64,000 bases of DNA from a bacterium (GTDB taxonomy: Bacteria > Armatimonadota > Fimbriimonadia > Fimbriimonadales > Fimbriimonadaceae), in contig JAIXQR010000007.1 in the NCBI GenBank assembly GCA_027485645.1, positions 1 through 64,000 of the forward strand, in the 5' to 3' direction. Numbering within the stretch: the first letter of the stretch is position 1; every line of letters begins with the position of its first letter. Both the position numbers and the translations under genes were made by a program. Shown one piece after another: positions 54,597-62,934 of this stretch. The notes below the pieces were generated by a model. The model was not told where the DNA came from, did not search any database, and worked only from the letters and a program-made list of their open reading frames with translations.

Positions 54597-55245
54597 ACTC
54601 AAGTTGGGCGTTGCCGTAAATGCAGTCTGAATGACCTAAACGCACCGCCCAGCCGGCATCACCGTAGCTGTAGTGCCACCACTCATCGCGGCAATTTGAA
54701 AAGCCAGCTTCCAGCATCGACTCAACAAGTAGCGAGCGGTTGTTCTGCGCGGTCTCGGTCAAACCGAGCGTGTAAGTTGGCGCCGCCAGAAATCGGTCAT
54801 AGGGCGATGTAACGTCCAGAGGCTCCATATTCTCATCCACCAGCCAAACGTCCACGGCAGCGCCCGTACAGTGGCCAGGAGGGGCCTTCTGATCGGTTGG
54901 AGCGACCCACCGACAAACGGTGCGTCGAAGTGCGGCATGATTTCGCTCTGGGAAAGCTTCGATGGCGCTGCGCCACATGAAGTCGTAGATGCGCTGCTGC
55001 CGAGACATCGGACGCCAGCCCTCGACCAATCCAAGATAGACCCCTTCCGGTAGCCGCTTGGCGGCATGCTCGCACATAAGGCCGACGGTCTCACGGACAA
55101 AGGGAATAACTGAATCTCGAACGAGTCGTACCGACGGGCAGACTTCGGAGATGTGGACAAGCGGCTCGCCGTTGTCAGTTTCTCGAATTAAATTGAGCGC
55201 CCGGATGGGTTCCGGGCGACCTTTGGTTCTATCCCAAGGAGCCAT
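54514..55245 (-). CDS. VanX-like D-Ala-D-Ala dipeptidase (peptidase M15D)
   Basis: 243 residues. It carries the zinc-site pattern of VanX/DdpX: GHCTGAAVDVWL (His then Asp six residues on) and EWWHYSYGD (catalytic Glu and zinc His), with the preceding EGWRPMSRQQRIYD Arg motif. Enzymes of this family cleave free D-Ala-D-Ala or recycle cell-wall peptides. No vanH/vanA-like genes are near, so a housekeeping or nutritional role is more likely than glycopeptide resistance. No signal peptide seen. Its C-terminal 27 codons overlap the end of the secreted protein gene on the other strand. Confidence 0.88.
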   Translation of the reverse strand: MAPWDRTKGRPEPIRALNLIRETDNGEPLVHISEVCPSVRLVRDSVIPFVRETVGLMCEHAAKRLPEGVYLGLVEGWRPMSRQQRIYDFMWRSAIEAFPERNHAALRRTVCRWVAPTDQKAPPGHCTGAAVDVWLVDENMEPLDVTSPYDRFLAAPTYTLGLTETAQNNRSLLVESMLEAGFSNCRDEWWHYSYGDAGWAVRLGHSDCIYGNAQLEFSLYEELERLHAEAMADRPNPFLPSQA

Positions 55246-55311
55246 TGTCTTTTAAACGCTCGCCCTTATTGAGATTTTGTTCTGCGGTGCCATTCGCTAA
55301 TCGTGAGTCTA

Positions 55312-55387
55312 TGGTGCCTCAGGCCGGACTCGAACCGGCGACCCAAGCATTTTCAGTGCTTTGCTCTACCAACTGAGCTACCGAGGC
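55312..55387 (-). tRNA. tRNA-Phe (anticodon GAA)
   Basis: 76 nt on the minus strand with encoded CCA (55312-55314), acceptor GCCTCGG/CTGAGGC, anticodon loop CTGAAAA, T loop TTCGAGT. It starts 3 nt after the tRNA-Asp, so both are cut from one transcript. Confidence 0.95.
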
Positions 55388-55390
55388 GAA

Positions 55391-55466
<76 letters not shown>

Positions 55467-55535
55467 AGACAAGGGTTGAGTATGACAGCGACTTTTCCAG
55501 TTTGCAACCCCCCTGCTCATTTGGGGGATTTCTTT

Positions 55536-55991
55536 CTAGATCGGTCGGTTCACTAGGAGCCAGTACATGACGATTTCGAGGATTCTTTCGGAATACTCTT
55601 CGCTCTCAGATGGCTTGGACACAAAGCTGTTCGCGCCCGTACGCAACGCCAACTTGGCTTGCTCGATGTCTTCCATCGCGGTGAACACGACAACCGGCGT
55701 GAACTCGGTGCTCTCGTTGCTACGAATCCGCTGAAGTACTTCGAGTCCACCAAGCTTCGGCAGCTTAAGGTCCAAAAGGATCAGCGAGGGGAGTAGAGAA
55801 GTATCTCTTCCGGCAAACTTTCCTTCACCCGTGAGATAGTCGACCGCCTCTTGACCATCGCAAGCGACGATCACTTCGTTCATTACATTGTTCTTTCTCA
55901 AGGCACGGAGCGTGAGCCGCTCGTCATCCGTGTTGTCCTCGATGAGAAGGATGAGTTTGTGTGCGTTTTCGTTTTTGGTAATTCTCTCCAT
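55536..55991 (-). CDS. Single-domain CheY-like response regulator (Rcp1-type)
   Basis: 151 residues consisting of one receiver domain: ILLIEDNTDDERLTLRAL, phospho-acceptor Asp 74 in LLDLKLPKLGGLEVL, VVVFTAMED and SFVSKPSE. The extra spacing (the GEG loop and a long alpha-4 region) is typical of Rcp1-type regulators that pair with phytochrome-like or hybrid kinases. There is no output domain and no kinase nearby, so the partner is unknown. ATG 55991 is chosen for the GAGGAAGG just upstream; a TTG further up is in frame. Confidence 0.92.
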   Translation of the reverse strand: MERITKNENAHKLILLIEDNTDDERLTLRALRKNNVMNEVIVACDGQEAVDYLTGEGKFAGRDTSLLPSLILLDLKLPKLGGLEVLQRIRSNESTEFTPVVVFTAMEDIEQAKLALRTGANSFVSKPSESEEYSERILEIVMYWLLVNRPI

Positions 55992-56132
55992 GGCCTTCCT
56001 CAAGTTGAAATGAACACCTTATTCTTACCGAAAGTTGACCTGTTGTGTATAAAGCTCGACTACCGGTCCAGGTTTTCTCGCGGAACCGGGTGAAAACGGC
56101 GTCCGGCCTTTCTTTATTCAAGCTTGTTTTGC

Positions 56133-56138
56133 TAAGGT
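56133..56138 (+). promoter_or_regulatory. -10-like element (TAAGGT) ahead of GH4 gene
   Basis: Ends 7 nt before ATG 56146, with TTGTTT 8 bases before it. It supports that ATG over the GTG at 56137. Confidence 0.35.
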
Positions 56139-56145
56139 GAGCGTC

Positions 56146-57540
56146 ATGACAGAAGAAACGAAGGGCCACATAGAGCACTCGAAGTCCGACCGACGTCGCG
56201 GACTCGCTGGTGCAATGCCGCGAAAGCTAAACGTGACGATGATGGGAGCCGGGAGCGGCTTCACGAACAGCGTCCTCAAAGACGTTGTTCTCATCCCAGA
56301 TTCCGTTGGCGGAGAACTTCGACTGATCGACATCGACGCCGATCGCCTTGAACTCAGCCGAAAGCTGATGGTGAAGGTCTTGGAAGCCGTTGGCGAAAGC
56401 GACAAATGGGTCATTCGAGCTTCGACGGACCGACGAGAACTGCTGCCTGGCACCGATTACATCATCAACTCGATCGAAGTCAGCGGTCTAGCCTGTGTTC
56501 GGTTTGACAACGACATTCCGCTCAAGTACGGAATTTCGCAGAATATTGGCGACACCATCGGACCCGGCGGACTGATGAAGGCCATGCGGACCGTTCCGGT
56601 CTGGCTCGATATCCTTCGCGATGCCGAGGAACTTTGCCCCAACGCCGTGGTGCTGAACTACACCAACCCGATGAACATCATGATGCTTGCGGCGTTGCGC
56701 GTCAGCAAAATGCACATGGTTGGTCTTTGTCACTCGGTACAAGGCACAAGCCACATGCTCGCAGGCTACGCCGACGTTCCGTATGAGCAGGTCCAGTGGA
56801 AGTGCGCCGGCATCAACCACCTCGCTTGGTTCACCGAATTTAATGGTCCCGACGGCAACTCGCTCTACCCAACCCTCATGGCGCAGGCGATGGATCGGAC
56901 CAGCAAGTTCGCCACCGAAGAGCCCGTACGATCGGACATGATGCTCCACTTCGGCGCTTTCATCACCGAATCCAGCGGTCACTTGAGCGAGTACCTACCG
57001 TACTACCGAAAGCGAAAGGACCTTCTCGACAAGTACACCGACACCGGGTATCGGGGCGAAGAGAGCTTCTATGCCAACAACTGGCCGACTTGGCGAAAGA
57101 ACCAGGACGATTACCGCACCAAACTGTTCACGGGCGAAGAAGAAATCAAACCTGAGCGATCTTGGGAATACGGCGCTTGGATCATCGAGTCCATCGAAAA
57201 GAATCAGCCGTTCCTTATCCACGGCAACGTAGCCAACGATGGCTGCATTTCGAACTTGCCGCAGGATGGCTGCGTGGAAGTCGCCTGTTTGGTCAACGCC
57301 AATGGCATCCAGCCGACGCGGTTTGGCCGACTTCCGAAGGTAATGGCGGCGATCTGCGATTCCAACATGCGTATGTTCGATCTCGCGGCGGACGCGGCGA
57401 TTGAGAAGTCGAAGCACTTCGCTCGTCTGGCGCTCACCCAAGACCCTCTCACCGCTGCCGTTTGCTCGCCTGCGGAGATCTTCGCCTTGGTCGACGAGCT
57501 GTTCGAGGCCGAAGCCGAATTCCTTCCTGGCTTCAACTGA
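56146..57540 (+). CDS. Family 4 glycoside hydrolase (NAD+/metal-dependent)
   Basis: 464 residues. The N-terminal Rossmann fold (MMGAGSGFTNSVLKDVVL) binds NAD+. Other GH4 marks are the IDID segment, NYTNPMNIMM, the metal-binding Cys in VGLCHSVQG and His in GINHLAWF, and HFGAFITESSGHLSEYLPY. GH4 enzymes cleave glycosides by an oxidation-elimination mechanism with NAD+ and Mn2+. The non-phosphorylated alpha-galactosidase/alpha-glucuronidase branches are the nearest in style; specificity is not certain. Cytoplasmic. A 12-bp stem-loop follows the stop. Confidence 0.92.
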   Translation: MTEETKGHIEHSKSDRRRGLAGAMPRKLNVTMMGAGSGFTNSVLKDVVLIPDSVGGELRLIDIDADRLELSRKLMVKVLEAVGESDKWVIRASTDRRELLPGTDYIINSIEVSGLACVRFDNDIPLKYGISQNIGDTIGPGGLMKAMRTVPVWLDILRDAEELCPNAVVLNYTNPMNIMMLAALRVSKMHMVGLCHSVQGTSHMLAGYADVPYEQVQWKCAGINHLAWFTEFNGPDGNSLYPTLMAQAMDRTSKFATEEPVRSDMMLHFGAFITESSGHLSEYLPYYRKRKDLLDKYTDTGYRGEESFYANNWPTWRKNQDDYRTKLFTGEEEIKPERSWEYGAWIIESIEKNQPFLIHGNVANDGCISNLPQDGCVEVACLVNANGIQPTRFGRLPKVMAAICDSNMRMFDLAADAAIEKSKHFARLALTQDPLTAAVCSPAEIFALVDELFEAEAEFLPGFN

Positions 57541-57546
57541 TCGCAA

Positions 57547-57585
57547 CACCGGGTGTGGTGGCCGTTTGAGCCTCCACACCCGGTG
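57547..57585 (+). terminator. Strong stem-loop after GH4 gene
   Basis: CACCGGGTGTGG (57547-57558) and CCACACCCGGTG (57574-57585) are perfect 12-bp arms; GGC/GCC (57560-57562, 57570-57572) adds an inner stem. No T-run follows. The -10 of the next gene starts 6 bp later, so the hairpin may separate the two transcripts or bind a regulator. Confidence 0.6.
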
Positions 57586-57590
57586 CTAAG

Positions 57591-57596
57591 TACACT
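57591..57596 (+). promoter_or_regulatory. -10 element (TACACT), leaderless start of TauE/SafE gene
   Basis: Ends 6 nt before GTG 57603; any -35 box would lie within the hairpin at 57547-57585. Confidence 0.5.
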
Positions 57597-57602
57597 CCGC
57601 CG

Positions 57603-58373
57603 GTGCAGTTGTCGGAAATCCAGTGGATCGTCGCGGCGGTTTCGGCTTTTCTCATCGGATTCTCGAAAACTGGCCTGCCGGGGCTTGGCATTCTCGCGGT
57701 GCCGATGATGGCCTACGCCTTTGGCGGCCGACTCTCCGTCGGTGCAACCCTTCCGCTCCTGGTTCTTGCCGATTGTTTTGCGGTGGCGTTTTATCGCGCG
57801 GACGCCGACTGGAATGCCATCAAAAAGCTCAGCCCATGGGTGGTGTCCGGAATCGTTGCCGGAACGATCGCCCTCATCGCCTTAGCCGAGCTTAAGCCCA
57901 CAAAGGATCTGCTTTCTCCCATCATCGGCGGCATCGTGCTCGTGATGCTGGCCCTGAGCCTGCTGAAAGGGAAGCTCGGCGATCGCCTGGTTCCCACCTC
58001 GAAGCCAGGAACCGCGTTCACGGGAATCATGGCGGGCTTTACAACAATGACCAGCAACGCTGCGGGACCCGTGATGGGCATTTATATGGCCTCTGCGGGC
58101 TTCAGCAAGAAAGTCCTTCTCGGCACGAGCGCTTGGACCTTTTTCATCTTTAACATCGCCAAGCTCCCGCCATTGCTGTTGGTGAACGCGCTGTATCCCG
58201 GACGCCCCTTAATCACCGCAGACACGGTCTGGATGAATCTGTGCGTCGCCCCCGCGCTGATTACGGGAGCGCTGCTCGGAAAGCCACTTGCCGCGAAGAT
58301 TCCCGAAAAACTGTTCACCGTGCTGATTCAAGCGCTAGCGGCCATCGCGGCGGTCCGGCTTCTGCTTACTTGA
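57603..58373 (+). CDS. TauE/SafE (TSUP) family permease
   Basis: 256 residues, eight or so TM helices. The family repeats are visible as FLIGFSKTGLPGLGILAVPMM (first half) and FTGIMAGFTTMTSNAAGPVMGIYMASAGFSKK (second half). TSUP proteins move sulfur-containing or organic anions (sulfite, sulfoacetate, taurine-related) across the inner membrane. The substrate is unknown here; sitting between GH4 and a sugar-type dehydrogenase hints at an anionic sugar-derived substrate, but this is speculation. GTG start, leaderless. Ends overlapping the convergent gene by 8 bp. Confidence 0.9.
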   Translation: MQLSEIQWIVAAVSAFLIGFSKTGLPGLGILAVPMMAYAFGGRLSVGATLPLLVLADCFAVAFYRADADWNAIKKLSPWVVSGIVAGTIALIALAELKPTKDLLSPIIGGIVLVMLALSLLKGKLGDRLVPTSKPGTAFTGIMAGFTTMTSNAAGPVMGIYMASAGFSKKVLLGTSAWTFFIFNIAKLPPLLLVNALYPGRPLITADTVWMNLCVAPALITGALLGKPLAAKIPEKLFTVLIQALAAIAAVRLLLT

Positions 58374-60378
58374 TCGGAGAAATCTCGAGCGGGCCAAATG
58401 ACGCGGTGCCGTGCGTCACGAAAAATCCTGCCGCTCCCGAGATTTCCTGATCAAGGAACCCTCTCAGTTCGACCCCGTTTACAGAGGCGATAAGTTGATT
58501 GCCGATTTGGGAAAGTTGGAACGTCATGGCGTCACCGAGTTCGTACGGGATTGAGCCTGTGGCAAGCACTTTCCGGCCATGGTTTTCCTCAACCAGCTCC
58601 ACCGCACCCGATCGCTTGACGAGGACCGCGGCGTACCTCTGAAGTCCTCGCACCCCGATGACGAGACCAAATTCATCGGCAAGATTCGACGTGCCGGTTG
58701 CTGAAATGGCATAGTAGGTCCAATCCTGGCTGCCCTGGTAAAGCATGCCGGTTCCGGCGTTTTTCACGAGGTGGAACGGCTTTGATCGGTCCCAGCGATG
58801 CCAGGCATCCATCGAATTCACCCAGGCGTGGTGCCAATAGTTGCCCGACTCCGTCGCTTTAAACGTGGTGGTGGGAACACCGTTCCAGTCGAGGCTCTTG
58901 AGAGTCACATCACCCGATATGTTCAATCCGATTCCTAGGATCGGTGCGCCATTGAAGTCAGGGCACACGAGCACCAAATCGGCTGACTCGTGCGCGGCGA
59001 TCGTTTGGCTTGGACCCTCCCAGAACTGAACTGAATCGTCTTCGCCAGCAAACTGAATGGCAATCGAAGCCGTGCTTGGATCATTTGCGACAACCCTCGC
59101 CGTAATGGTTTGCCCAGGGTGCAAAGTCGGACACGCCACCAGCGAGTAGCCTCCCGAGCTCAGATTTGCGGGCTCAAGAAACGTTGGCGTCGTCGCGCCG
59201 CCTTGTTTTGCCACGACCCTGAGCCCAGCCTCGTGCTGCACACGAGCATCGCCGAAGGCACTGAACCCTTGCGTGGACCCCGGAAAATCAAAACCGAAGC
59301 GGGGAAGGGTGCTGGCAGGAGCTTCCCCACGAATAACAAACGCTGATTCGATGACCTTTCTTGCCTCGATCACGGCGTCGGAAATGCATCGACCACCATC
59401 CGCAGTTGGCAGGAAAAGGCGGTCATTCACCGGCGTGCGCCAGTCATAGCCATCAACAAATCCGCCAAGGCCATTGCGAACCCCGAGAATGCAACCAACA
59501 TTTGCCGCGTTGCAGTCCGTGTCGTAACCGCAGGTGTTGACGACTCGCATTCCCTCGGAGAAGCTGCCCTTACTGTGCAGCAAGGCGTGAATCACGAGCG
59601 CATGGTTCGGCACGATGTGACAGCCACCCGGGAAAACGTCGTACCCATACTGGGTTTGGATTTTGACGAGACCTTCCCGCCAGGAAAGTCCGGCGTGGAA
59701 CCAGTCTCGGACATCGCGGATCACCTGATGGATAAGGCAACTCGGGTCCACCACGCTTAGCGCGGTTTCGATCAAGTCGTCAATGCTTGGGCTGGAGAAT
59801 GCGGCGGCTACCATCGCGGCCACGGCTCGCGCGCCTTGAACCGCTTCGCCATCGTGACTCACTCGACCAGCCGCATCGGCCCAAGCGGCAGCCTCGGCAG
59901 GTGCGTTCGGGCAGATCAACCCCCACCCGTCGATGAAAATTTGGGCACCAATTTGTTCGGCCATGATCTTGCCGTTTCGAGCGATGCTGCCTGATTCGGG
60001 AGCCGTCATTCCCGCTTTGAGGTTCAGAAACGCGGTGTGCTCCGCAGACACGCCCACGCCGCCCCACCACAAGATGGTCTGATTCTCAATGATGTAATCG
60101 CGCCAAACCTTCGCTACCGCAGCCGAGTCTGGCTCGGTTAGCTTGTAGTCCGCGATCGCGCGAAGGAAGGTGAACGTGCCGGAAATATCGTCGTCCGCGA
60201 CGATAAGCGGTACTCCGGCTTCGTCCGCAACGTAGCGATCGATTTCCCCAAACTTGGCTTCGATCGCCTTTTGGGGCCACTGCTCAAACGGGCGTCCGGC
60301 ATAGACGCCGATGATTTTTCCGAGCACTCCCGCGTAAACGCGTTCGGCGTAATCGGAAGGCAGTGGCCCCCGAGGCAT
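58366..60378 (-). CDS. ADP-ribosylglycohydrolase-family protein with C-terminal carbohydrate-binding-like domains
   Basis: 670 residues. The N-terminal 340 residues form an ADP-ribosylglycohydrolase (DraG/ARH) fold, with metal-binding IVADDDISGTFTFL (Asp 62-64) and CGYDTDCNAANVGCILG. After it come a beta-sandwich (about 400-500: TITARVVANDPSTASIAIQF) and a LamG/concanavalin-like domain (about 505-670: WTYYAISATG, VIGVRGLQRYAAVLV, ELRGFLDQEISGAAGFFV). No signal peptide seen. The start ATG 60378 shares one base with the stop of the upstream gene (TGATG), so the two are translationally coupled. The fold plus lectin-like tail suggests a glycoside substrate rather than ADP-ribosyl protein. Confidence 0.85.
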   Translation of the reverse strand: MPRGPLPSDYAERVYAGVLGKIIGVYAGRPFEQWPQKAIEAKFGEIDRYVADEAGVPLIVADDDISGTFTFLRAIADYKLTEPDSAAVAKVWRDYIIENQTILWWGGVGVSAEHTAFLNLKAGMTAPESGSIARNGKIMAEQIGAQIFIDGWGLICPNAPAEAAAWADAAGRVSHDGEAVQGARAVAAMVAAAFSSPSIDDLIETALSVVDPSCLIHQVIRDVRDWFHAGLSWREGLVKIQTQYGYDVFPGGCHIVPNHALVIHALLHSKGSFSEGMRVVNTCGYDTDCNAANVGCILGVRNGLGGFVDGYDWRTPVNDRLFLPTADGGRCISDAVIEARKVIESAFVIRGEAPASTLPRFGFDFPGSTQGFSAFGDARVQHEAGLRVVAKQGGATTPTFLEPANLSSGGYSLVACPTLHPGQTITARVVANDPSTASIAIQFAGEDDSVQFWEGPSQTIAAHESADLVLVCPDFNGAPILGIGLNISGDVTLKSLDWNGVPTTTFKATESGNYWHHAWVNSMDAWHRWDRSKPFHLVKNAGTGMLYQGSQDWTYYAISATGTSNLADEFGLVIGVRGLQRYAAVLVKRSGAVELVEENHGRKVLATGSIPYELGDAMTFQLSQIGNQLIASVNGVELRGFLDQEISGAAGFFVTHGTASFGPLEISPIK

Positions 60379-61364
60379 CAGGGTCGCTCCGCGCAGCCGG
60401 AGTCGCTCGATCGCTTCGCCGCGTCGACGATGCGGCATGCATCGGCGGAGATGTCCATATTCAGAACACCTTCTGGTTGCTTTCCGGTAGCGACGCAGTC
60501 AAGGAAGTACTTCGCGGGGTGCCGAACCGGCATCTCGGCGGGCTCGATCAATTCGCGATTTCCCCAGCCCTTGGTGTGCTCGATCTTGCCGTCCTTCACC
60601 GCGAACGTGCCATCTTTGCCGTGGATTACTGGGTTCGGACCGCTGTCCATTCCATTGGTTGCCCAAGTACCTTCTAGCACCACGGTCAGCTTCGGATAGC
60701 GCAGGGTGATGATTGCGTGGTCGTCGCTGATATCGTAGTCCTTCGTGGCGTTGTGGCGTACGCAGTACACGGTTTCTGGCATTCCGAAGTAGTAGCGGGC
60801 CACGGCGGCACCGTAGCTGCCAAAGTCGGCAATCGCGCCGCCGCCGTTCTTCGTGGCGTCGTGCAGCCAGCCAACGAACCACTCGTCGCAGCCGATTTCC
60901 TTGGGTCCGAAGTGACCGTTTCGGTAGCGGAGGTGGAATACGTGACCGAGCTCGCCAGCATCGATTCGAGCCTTGAGGTCAGGCAGCCAGTTATCCCAAG
61001 CGAATGGCCAGTTGATCATCAGCAAGGCACCCGAGCCCGTTGCAGCCTCTCGCATCCGGTCGGCGTCATCGGCCGAAGCCGCCATCGCTTTCTCCACGAA
61101 CACCGGGATGCCCTTGCTGAGCGCGGCGATCGCGATTTCGGTCGATTCAACGTTGTCGCTGGTCGCTACGAGAACGTCGATCTCTTCTTTCTCCAGCATC
61201 TCGGTCCACTCCGTGTAGGCCGTGGTGAAGCGGCTTCGTGCGTTTTCGAGAAGTGGGGTGCGATCGGATACGGCAACCAACTCGGCTCCGTCAACTTCGG
61301 CGAATCGGTCGATAATGCCCCATACGTGGCCATGGGTCAGTCCTGCTACGGCAATCTTCGGCAT
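60378..61364 (-). CDS. Gfo/Idh/MocA-family oxidoreductase
   Basis: 328 residues: N-terminal NAD(P) Rossmann domain (KIAVAGLTHGHVWGIIDRFAEVDGAELVAVSD, then GIPVFVEKAMA with the catalytic-site Lys of the EKP-like motif) and a C-terminal alpha/beta domain (GGGAIADFGSYGAAVARYYFG, ATKDYDISDDHAIITL). The usual EKP appears as EKA. By family it oxidises or epimerises a sugar or inositol hydroxyl. ATG 61364 gives the standard N-terminus. It is coupled to the ADP-ribosylglycohydrolase-family gene by TGATG; the two probably process the same sugar. Confidence 0.93.
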   Translation of the reverse strand: MPKIAVAGLTHGHVWGIIDRFAEVDGAELVAVSDRTPLLENARSRFTTAYTEWTEMLEKEEIDVLVATSDNVESTEIAIAALSKGIPVFVEKAMAASADDADRMREAATGSGALLMINWPFAWDNWLPDLKARIDAGELGHVFHLRYRNGHFGPKEIGCDEWFVGWLHDATKNGGGAIADFGSYGAAVARYYFGMPETVYCVRHNATKDYDISDDHAIITLRYPKLTVVLEGTWATNGMDSGPNPVIHGKDGTFAVKDGKIEHTKGWGNRELIEPAEMPVRHPAKYFLDCVATGKQPEGVLNMDISADACRIVDAAKRSSDSGCAERP

Positions 61365-61398
61365 AACGAGCGGAAAGTTACCCGCCCTTCGGCACACC

Positions 61399-62013
61399 CT
61401 ATCGCTTTCTCGCGAAAATGCAAACGCTCGGCGTTGGCCGAGGCGGATAAGGCGTGTAAGTAAACGCCGCTTCGAGGTCGTGCCGCGCAAAACTAGCTCG
61501 GAGCAACTCGGCGTTGTAACCCGACTTGTGGAACATTCCGGGGTGCTCCTGAGACCCATAGATCATTCGAAGCCACTCCTTTCGCTCGGCGGGTCGCTGC
61601 TTCCATCTTCGAACAATTCGATCTAAATCCGGGCAGCTGACAACGATCCATCCGCCCGGGGCCAAAACGCGCGACCATTCTGCAAGTGCCGTTTCGGTCT
61701 CTTCAAAGGTCAAATGCTCGATCACGTGGTTCGCCTCGATATAGGCGACTGTTCCGGTTCCGAATTGACTGAGGTCAGTTACCGCCGTGCGAACATCGGC
61801 GCGTGAGGCGTAGAGGTCAATGTTGATCAGCCCTTCGATGTAGTCCTCACCGCAACCCAGGTGAAGCTTTGTGCCGGCCAGATTTCGGAGCTGTGAAACG
61901 GTAGCGCGTAGTTCTGCCTGGACTTCCTTGCGGCGGCGGAGGAGCGTTTTTGGGAAAGAAAGATTCAACGGCCCAGCAGTATGCCAAAAGTTGGGCCAGA
62001 TGTGAAGCTTCAC
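61399..62013 (-). CDS. Class I SAM-dependent methyltransferase
   Basis: About 204 residues from the GTG at 62013. A helical start (LLRRRKEVQAELRATVSQL) leads to SAM motif I (KLHLGCGEDYIEGLINIDLY), EANHVIEHLTFEE, and LAPGGWIVVSCPDLDRIV, as in Methyltransf_11/predicted SAM-dependent methyltransferases of glycan clusters. The frame stays open further upstream, but that part only mirrors the opposite-strand gene, so a GTG (62013) or a later TTG is the likely start. It is next to two glycosyltransferases, so a sugar or lipid-linked glycan is a reasonable substrate. Confidence 0.8.
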   Translation of the reverse strand: MKLHIWPNFWHTAGPLNLSFPKTLLRRRKEVQAELRATVSQLRNLAGTKLHLGCGEDYIEGLINIDLYASRADVRTAVTDLSQFGTGTVAYIEANHVIEHLTFEETETALAEWSRVLAPGGWIVVSCPDLDRIVRRWKQRPAERKEWLRMIYGSQEHPGMFHKSGYNAELLRASFARHDLEAAFTYTPYPPRPTPSVCIFARKR

Positions 62014-62061
62014 GCTGATTCGGCACTCATTGCGGTTCGTGCTACGATCTTCACCTAACCC

Positions 62062-62934
62062 ATGAAGCGGATCGTTTTTACCATCGCCGTTGGCAAGCGC
62101 AAGTTTGCCGAATGTGCGCTGGGCCTCGGGCGTTCGCTGAAGCTGATCGGGGACACCACTCATCGCGTGGTCCTCACGGACCTCACTGACATTGAATGGG
62201 CAGACTGCTTCGACCAAGTGATCCCGTACACCGGCGACATCAGCTGGATTTTCTTTGAAAAGCTGACCGCGCTCGATTTGACGGATGCGGATCAGGTCCT
62301 GTTTATCGATTCCGATTCTCTCGTCTTCAAACGTTTGGACCCCATTTTCGAAGCAGGAACGGGCAAGGGATTTTGCGTGCAGGGGGAATGGATCTCCACT
62401 GGTGACTGGTACGGCGATGTTGCTGAAACGTGCCGGGCGCAGGGAGTCGAAGCGCTCGCACAGTTCAACGGCGGAATGATCTTTTACGAGCGAACTGATG
62501 ACGTCCGGGCTTTCATCGAAAAGGTCAACGAGCTTGGCCGCCAGGCAAAAGCTCTCGGATTCCAGCGCGACGATCCTCTTGTTCCGGATGAGCCTTGCAT
62601 TGGTTTGGCGCTTGCCCAAACTCGGTTTGGATCGCTTTGGCCGGACAACATTGACTTCCAGAACAGCGCTACCGGCCTCATGGGAAAGCTCCAGCTAGAC
62701 GTGATGAAGAATCGGTGCGGCTTCCTGTGTCGCCGCTACGGAGTTCGGTACGTCGAGCCGATCATCTTTCACGCCAGCCGTTATATCAATTTTCTGATCT
62801 ACTGGAAGCAACTCGATCGGCTGGAATGGCTTTCCGAATATGAGAAAAAGCACGGCTTTGGTTATATGAGTCCGGGCCACAAGTTCAAGCGGTCGATTCA
62901 TAAACGCCTTATCAAGTGGTTGATTCGGCCGTGA
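62062..62934 (+). CDS. GT-A fold glycosyltransferase, first of a tandem pair
   Basis: 290 residues: KRIVFTIAVGKRKFAECALGLGRSLKLIGD, the metal-binding LFIDSDSLVFKRLDPIFE (DSD), FNGGMIFYERTDD, and a C-terminal basic segment (SPGHKFKRSIHKRLIKWLIRP). The style is that of GT8-like/nucleotide-diphospho-sugar transferases. It is paralogous to the next gene over the full length. The stop overlaps the next GTG start (GTGA), so the two are co-translated and may act as a pair. Confidence 0.88.
   Translation: MKRIVFTIAVGKRKFAECALGLGRSLKLIGDTTHRVVLTDLTDIEWADCFDQVIPYTGDISWIFFEKLTALDLTDADQVLFIDSDSLVFKRLDPIFEAGTGKGFCVQGEWISTGDWYGDVAETCRAQGVEALAQFNGGMIFYERTDDVRAFIEKVNELGRQAKALGFQRDDPLVPDEPCIGLALAQTRFGSLWPDNIDFQNSATGLMGKLQLDVMKNRCGFLCRRYGVRYVEPIIFHASRYINFLIYWKQLDRLEWLSEYEKKHGFGYMSPGHKFKRSIHKRLIKWLIRP

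Noticed and set aside
54514-55245. Glycopeptide (vancomycin) resistance
   Set aside because: Only a VanX-like dipeptidase is present; no D-lactate dehydrogenase, D-Ala-D-Lac ligase or VanRS pair nearby.
62014-62619. N-terminal extension of the methyltransferase gene
   Set aside because: The frame runs on upstream, but this part lies opposite the glycosyltransferase at 62062 and has no family similarity.
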